NCBI GenBank assembly: GCA_025617745.1
Contig: CM046869.1
Span: 10,373,168 to 10,437,167 of the forward strand
From: Heliocidaris erythrogramma
Taxonomy: Eukaryota; Echinodermata; Echinoidea; Camarodonta; Echinometridae
Direction of reading: 5' to 3'
DNA length: 64,000 nucleotides
Shown here: piece after piece, positions 59,548 through 64,000 of the stretch
Layout of the letters: each line of letters starts with the position of its first letter
Numbering within the stretch: the stretch's first letter is position 1
Translations under genes and position numbers: made by a program
The notes under the pieces: generated by a model
The model's input: only the letters and a program-made list of their open reading frames with translations
Database searches by the model: none
What the model was told of the DNA's origin: nothing

Positions 59548-59930
59548 TTTTGCAAGGTTTTTTTAATTCAGAAAAATTGGTAAGGTGTCTTTTAATTGGA
59601 ACACAAAATGAAAAAAAAGTTAACGTTTCTAAAAAATAAAAATAAAGTAAAAATAAAAACAGTAATGATGAAAATGGGCCCACTTTCGGTACAATAAAAA
59701 AATAGGCTTATCAGTTGGCAATGTATTCCAGAACATCTCTCTTTAAGAAAAATGTATGAAGTATTTCATCAGAGTCACACAGACGATGGAATGTAGGCCT
59801 ATTAATGAAAGAAGCAGAGGAAGAATTTCTTCTGTATTTCTGAAAGCATGAGAAAGTGTAATGTTATAGAATATTATTGTTATTTCTCTGCAAGCTCTTT
59901 GAAACTCTCTTCAACATTTCCCCTTTCTGT

Positions 59931-59932
<2 letters not shown>

Positions 59933-59964
<32 letters not shown>

Positions 59965-60077
59965 AATATAATCTCTCTCCTCCCGCCCCCGGCCCCTCCC
60001 CGGCGGCGGAACGTTGGGCTCGGACAATGGAAGTGGAAGGTGCACCCCCACTTTCATTGTCCAAGCCCAACGTTCCG
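59933..60077. repeat. (TC)n tract followed by a GC-rich hairpin
   Basis: CT repeats to 59962, then at 60007-60077 CGGAACGTTGGGCTCGGACA pairs with TGTCCAAGCCCAACGTTCCG around a CACCTTCCAC-type loop. CTCTCTCC-rich sequence continues after it. Confidence 0.8.
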
Positions 60078-60968
60078 CGGCCTCTGCCCCCTCTCTCTCC
60101 TCTAACTTCTCCCTCTCTCTGATATCTTTATGACTATCATGCTGCCCTTCCAAGCTTGTTTTCCACTCCTCATTTAAAATGCACTCACCCAATGTAATTT
60201 CCCTCGTTTTTCACTACTTTATATTCAATTATTACAAGCAACTTTTCGGATACCCACTCTTCTCATATTTTCCTCTTTTCTTTATTATCAGTCAAGAGCA
60301 ATCGTGGCATCTTTTTGCAACATGATGCTTGTTTGGTTGTTCAAAGAAAAAAATCATATTGGGCATGTATGAAAGAAAAAAAAATTCTGGAGAAAAATAA
60401 AATTTACAAATATTTTCCAAACTATGCAAATCACAAAGCAGTTTCTCAAGGCATTTGTCCATTCCTTATAATATAATTCTTACAAATTATAACATATTCT
60501 TGCCCCTCTTGACATCACTGCTGAAAAGGGAAATCTACTCTGATTTCAGGTTGATTTTAATAGGAGCAGTAAAATAATTGAAAAAAAAAACAGAGTTATG
60601 AAATTTTGATCTATCAAACATAAATTACATGTAGCACTTATAATTTGCCTTGCTAGCACCTGTAATTAGTTTGTACTGAGAATTATAACTTCCCTTTACT
60701 TGCTTGTTGAAAGAAAAAAAAATCATAGCGGGAATGTCTAAAATCGCATGTCCAATAACATGTCTATGAACAAGCATGTATGGAAGAAAAAAAAATTCTG
60801 GAGAAAAATGAAATTTATGAATTTTTGTACCCAAAATAAAAAAATACTCAGTTTCCAATTTATGTGTGATTTATCACAACTACAAATCTCTATACCTTTC
60901 TCATCCTTTGTTTTTTTCTTGAATGTTTGGCTAAATCTGTTTCTGTCAATTTATTTCTTTTACAGTTA

Positions 60969-61143
60969 CAGTGGAAGCTAGTTAGAACGAATTCCTTGAG
61001 ACTAAGGAAATTGCCTCTTTATATAGAAAACTTGTTATATCAGGGCTAAAAAAACACCAATAGAATGCGAAGAAGTGGGACCAGCAAAATTACTTTGTTA
61101 TAATGAGAGTTATAATAGTGTTTTTATAACGAGGTCCCACAGT
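60969..61143. mobile_element. CACTATAACGAGG-family MITE, diverged copy
   Basis: CAGTGGAAGCTAGTTAGAAC at the left, TTATAACGAGGTCCCACAG at the right, and internal GTGGGACCAGCAAAATTACT shared with 23413-23604. Flanked by TA at both ends. Confidence 0.65.
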
Positions 61144-61379
61144 ATTAAAGTCAGCTTGATGCCAATGGGCTATGGCCTATGAGACCAACGACCCACAAGA
61201 CTGACAGCCCATGAGACCGACAATGTCATCCTTAGCAGGCTTCATGAAAAGTTATCAGAGGGTTCACAAGAACAACGGCCCAGAAGACAGTCGGTCTCCC
61301 ACGCCTTTTGACAACTGTTCTAGGGGTTAATTTACATGCTGTCAGTCTAGGGGGCTGTCCATCTGGTTACGTTGTTTTT

Positions 61380-61625
61380 CCAAAGGTTCATTATTCCAAA
61401 GGTTCGTAATTCCGAAAAATCACGTAGGGCTCTATTGCATTTTCCGAATCACGAACCTTCGGAATTGTGAACCCCTTTTCATTTACGAACCCTATGTCAC
61501 TTTCGGAGTTACAAACCTTCGGAGTAATGCATCAAATGTTCAGAATTATGAACCCCCCGCTACGGGAAATTTGTGTTTCGGAATTACGAACCTTTGGAAT
61601 TATGAACCTTCGGAATGTGCTGTTT
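61380..61625. repeat. GAACCTTCGGAATTAT degenerate array
   Basis: At least eight variants of GAACCTTTGGAATTA or its near-complement CCAAAGGTTCGTAATTCC. The unit core TTCGGAA/TTCCGAA is partly self-complementary. No gene; probable interior of a palindromic element. Confidence 0.7.
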
Positions 61626-61808
61626 CAGGGAATTCTTCTACTGCAATTACTGCTACAAGACACATCAAAAATGACAAATAACGTAATAGGTTCATGTAGA
61701 TTGAAAGCAAATAGTTTTTATTTGATGGAGTATGTTTGCCAGCTGGGGGCGCTGTTTTATTTGACAAGTTATAGCTTCTTTTTTTTATTACATTGATTGA
61801 TTGCATAA

Positions 61809-61836
61809 CATACATACATACATACATACATACATT
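61809..61836. repeat. (CATA)n microsatellite
   Basis: Seven uninterrupted CATA tetranucleotides. Confidence 0.9.
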
Positions 61837-63854
61837 GATATATATATTTATATACTTTGATACACGTGTACTTTTCAACACTGAATTCTAAATACATACC
61901 TAAGTATTTCAGGTATATGAAGAAAAGGTAATACATCTACTGTAATATTGTTCATGTTTAACTTTGCTTTCCTGTATTGGTAATAAATACAAGTTTGAAC
62001 ATTTGATCAGTTAAATAGAAGAAAGCAAGTTTCCTTTGTAATAAAATGAAGGAAATACATCTAAAACTTTATTGTAATTTTAAGTACAACAAGTGGATTT
62101 GACAACTTATCCACCAAGAGAGAAAAAAAAAGTTTGTGAAAGCACTGGTAAAGAAAACCCAATTGTGCATTGAAAGGCAGAATTAATGTGTCTTTTGCAG
62201 TTGCAGAATTTGGATTGAATGAATGTTCCACAAAACAGGGCTGACAAAAACATTATATGACACACACCATCCCTCAGTTGAACTGAAATAAATGGGCTAA
62301 AGTGCATCTTTGTTTGACACATCAAGAAATATTCTTTAAGCACGCAACAAAAACCCAGTCTGTATCGTTTCTTGAAGTATTATATACCCTTTAGTTAACT
62401 CTTTCAGGACAGGAATTATTAAATAGCTAAATTGATCACATTTTGTTCTTCAAATTGGCAACAATAATATTTTTCTTTTAGTTCTACATGGTCTAATAAA
62501 GTGTAATGTCTTTGAAAACAATATACATGGTTAGATAGTTTGTCGAATAGTTGAAAGAATTGCCAATTTTGATGAAAAACAATGATTTTGAACCTCTCAA
62601 TTTGTTGCCAATTTAAGGATTTTAAAGCTTATTCTCGTTTTTAAAATTCCTGGCATCAAACGCAATATGGTCATGCAACAAAAATGGACATAGTATGTGC
62701 AGAAATTGTTGCGCTTTCTACTCATGCATATGGTACATTTTTTAAGGCTCTGAATCAAAAGTTATTGAGCCAAACCACAAAATGTGGTCAATTGTCTTGA
62801 AAGGGTTAAATTTATATAACCATGAAATAAATGTCAGCAAAAGTATTAAAAGTGAATTAATGCTTTTTGCTCTTAAACAACTAAATTGTAATAACTTGTT
62901 TTGTGCTAACTAGATAATAACCAAGGGGAAAAAATAAATAGGGAAATATGAGGCATGAACTCAAGCACATTGGAACCAGACTTGATGCATCTTTAAAAAG
63001 TGACCCTGTATTTTCCAAAGCTACCACATACAGATTCTATCATAACTACTGGCAGAAGGCAGAAGGGGTTTTTCTACACTAGAAATACATGTATGTCACT
63101 GAAAACTATTTAAGTGATTTAAGTGGGTGGTGAAGGATTATCATGAACCAATGCCTCGAAAATAGTGGTGACATCTGATTAAAATAACTCATCCGCATAC
63201 CTCCAGTACGTGTGTTTGTCACCAAAAAACACAATACAAATAAATAAACATGGTTCCTCATTCTAATTTTTGTTCCGACATCTCTTGGAAAAAATCCAAT
63301 GGATAACATCAATCAACACTTTCTTTTTACAATCATTCAAGTTCCATTCAAATTTTTGAAATGAACTACACAATTTGAAAGAAAAAGAGATACATATCTT
63401 AATTAATGACCTGTTATTTCTCAACTGTACTTCTTAGATTGGCAGCATAATTATGAAGTATGAGAAATTCTCCCAATACAAAATCACAAGACATATTCCT
63501 TGTTTCGAATTCTACCTTTCCATATTAAAGACAAAGTACACATCATCTCATGTCTGTCCAGAGGGAATCTGGAAAGTGTTAGAGTGCTCTATGATCATAT
63601 GAAAATAAGTTATGGCACGATCAGTTCATTTTATGTCCAAGACAAACAACAAATTATTTGCATATTCCCGAGATGATGCAATGACCAATGATAGTTACAT
63701 GACATGGGCAAAGATCACTGTAAGTGATTTCGCAAACCATTGGACTTCATGAAGGGTTCAATGCTTTAAACTTTATAGGTAAAGTTGAGTTCTGGTCATG
63801 AGATTAAATTGTGAAAGAAACTGTCTCAAAGCAATTGGGAAAGGTTGATTATAC

Positions 63855-64000
63855 AGCACATAATAATTGGTTGTATGCTGTTAAGGTTTTGGAATCACCA
63901 AAATGATGAGAAATTGACTCAATCCTGCCGAGAGTCACATGTACACATTTCAGCTGTTCTTGTCATATTTTGAATGTGAGGGCATTTGAAGAGCAATCCT
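63855..64000. repeat. Dispersed repeat, copy 2, cut by window edge
   Basis: AGCACATAATAATTGGTTGT, AAGGTTTTGGAATCACCAAA, CTCAATCCTGCCGAGAG and TTGTCATATTTTGAATGTG match 2115-2315 in order. Same orientation as that copy. Confidence 0.7.

Larger units (their letters stand above)
59548..64000. other. Region upstream of STEEP1, no gene recognised
   Basis: Begins with the STEEP1 5' flank, where no obvious TATA box was seen. Contains a (TC)n tract and GC-rich hairpin (59933-60077), a fragment of the TTAA MITE family (about 60520-60640), a CACTATAACGAGG MITE relative (60969-61143), GAGACC-type phrases (61170-61290), a GAACCTTCGGAA array (61380-61625), (CATA)n (61809-61836) and a dispersed repeat at the edge. 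61900-63850 is AT-rich with no exon I can support. Confidence 0.55.

Noticed and set aside
1..64000. CRISPR arrays, prokaryotic operons or integrated viral genes
   Set aside because: No short regularly spaced direct repeats with unique spacers, no operon-like ORF layout and no viral protein similarity were seen; the split genes are eukaryotic.

Overview
This is a low-GC eukaryotic window with split genes, GT-AG introns and a dense load of MITEs, tRNA-tailed SINEs, microsatellites and long poly-C/poly-G tracts. Gene content, SINE type and base composition suggest a marine invertebrate deuterostome, most plausibly an echinoderm. That assignment is inference from overall character; no single feature proves it.

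Five protein-coding genes could be assembled from exons with consistent reading phase. Four are head-to-tail + strand paralogues of the AGPAT1/2 type 1-acyl-sn-glycerol-3-phosphate acyltransferase (lysophosphatidic acid to phosphatidic acid, ER membrane). Copy A (1194-3297) is only the last three exons; its 5' part lies before base 1. Copies B (12866-18142), C (23163-32829) and D (36944-43138) are complete six-exon genes predicting about 294, 296 and 270 residues. Junction positions and phases match in all copies, and every visible copy keeps its acyltransferase motifs. A and B form one pair and C and D another, judging from the motif III surroundings. The fifth gene, on the - strand (51890-59547), is a seven-exon, 219-residue orthologue of STEEP1 (CXorf56), the STING ER-exit factor. 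It is tail-to-tail with AGPAT copy D.

Layout: 1-3297 AGPAT A 3' end; 3298-8757 repeats; 8757-11190 a satellite with a unit of about 148 bp carrying a nuclear-receptor DR1-like motif next to a TATA-like box, with a seven-unit higher-order period of about 1043 bp; 12866-18142 AGPAT B; 18143-23162 repeats; 23163-32829 AGPAT C; 32830-36943 repeats; 36944-43138 AGPAT D, whose intron 2 holds a 1.67-kb fold-back Tc1/mariner-type element; 43139-51889 repeats, including a LINE 3' fragment and a tandem block with a unit of about 335 bp; 51890-59547 STEEP1, whose intron 1 holds a near-perfect inverted duplication of about 0.72 kb per arm; 59548-64000 repeats with no recognised gene.

The AGPAT cluster is a lipid-synthesis gene family expansion. 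The most unusual structures are the DR1/TATA satellite between AGPAT A and B, the fold-back element in AGPAT D, the inverted duplication in STEEP1 intron 1 with splice-donor-like sites pointing outwards from both arms, and an Alu/7SL-like SINE in AGPAT C intron 3. Exon boundaries were read by eye from splice consensus, reading phase and paralogue comparison; no transcript or database search was available.
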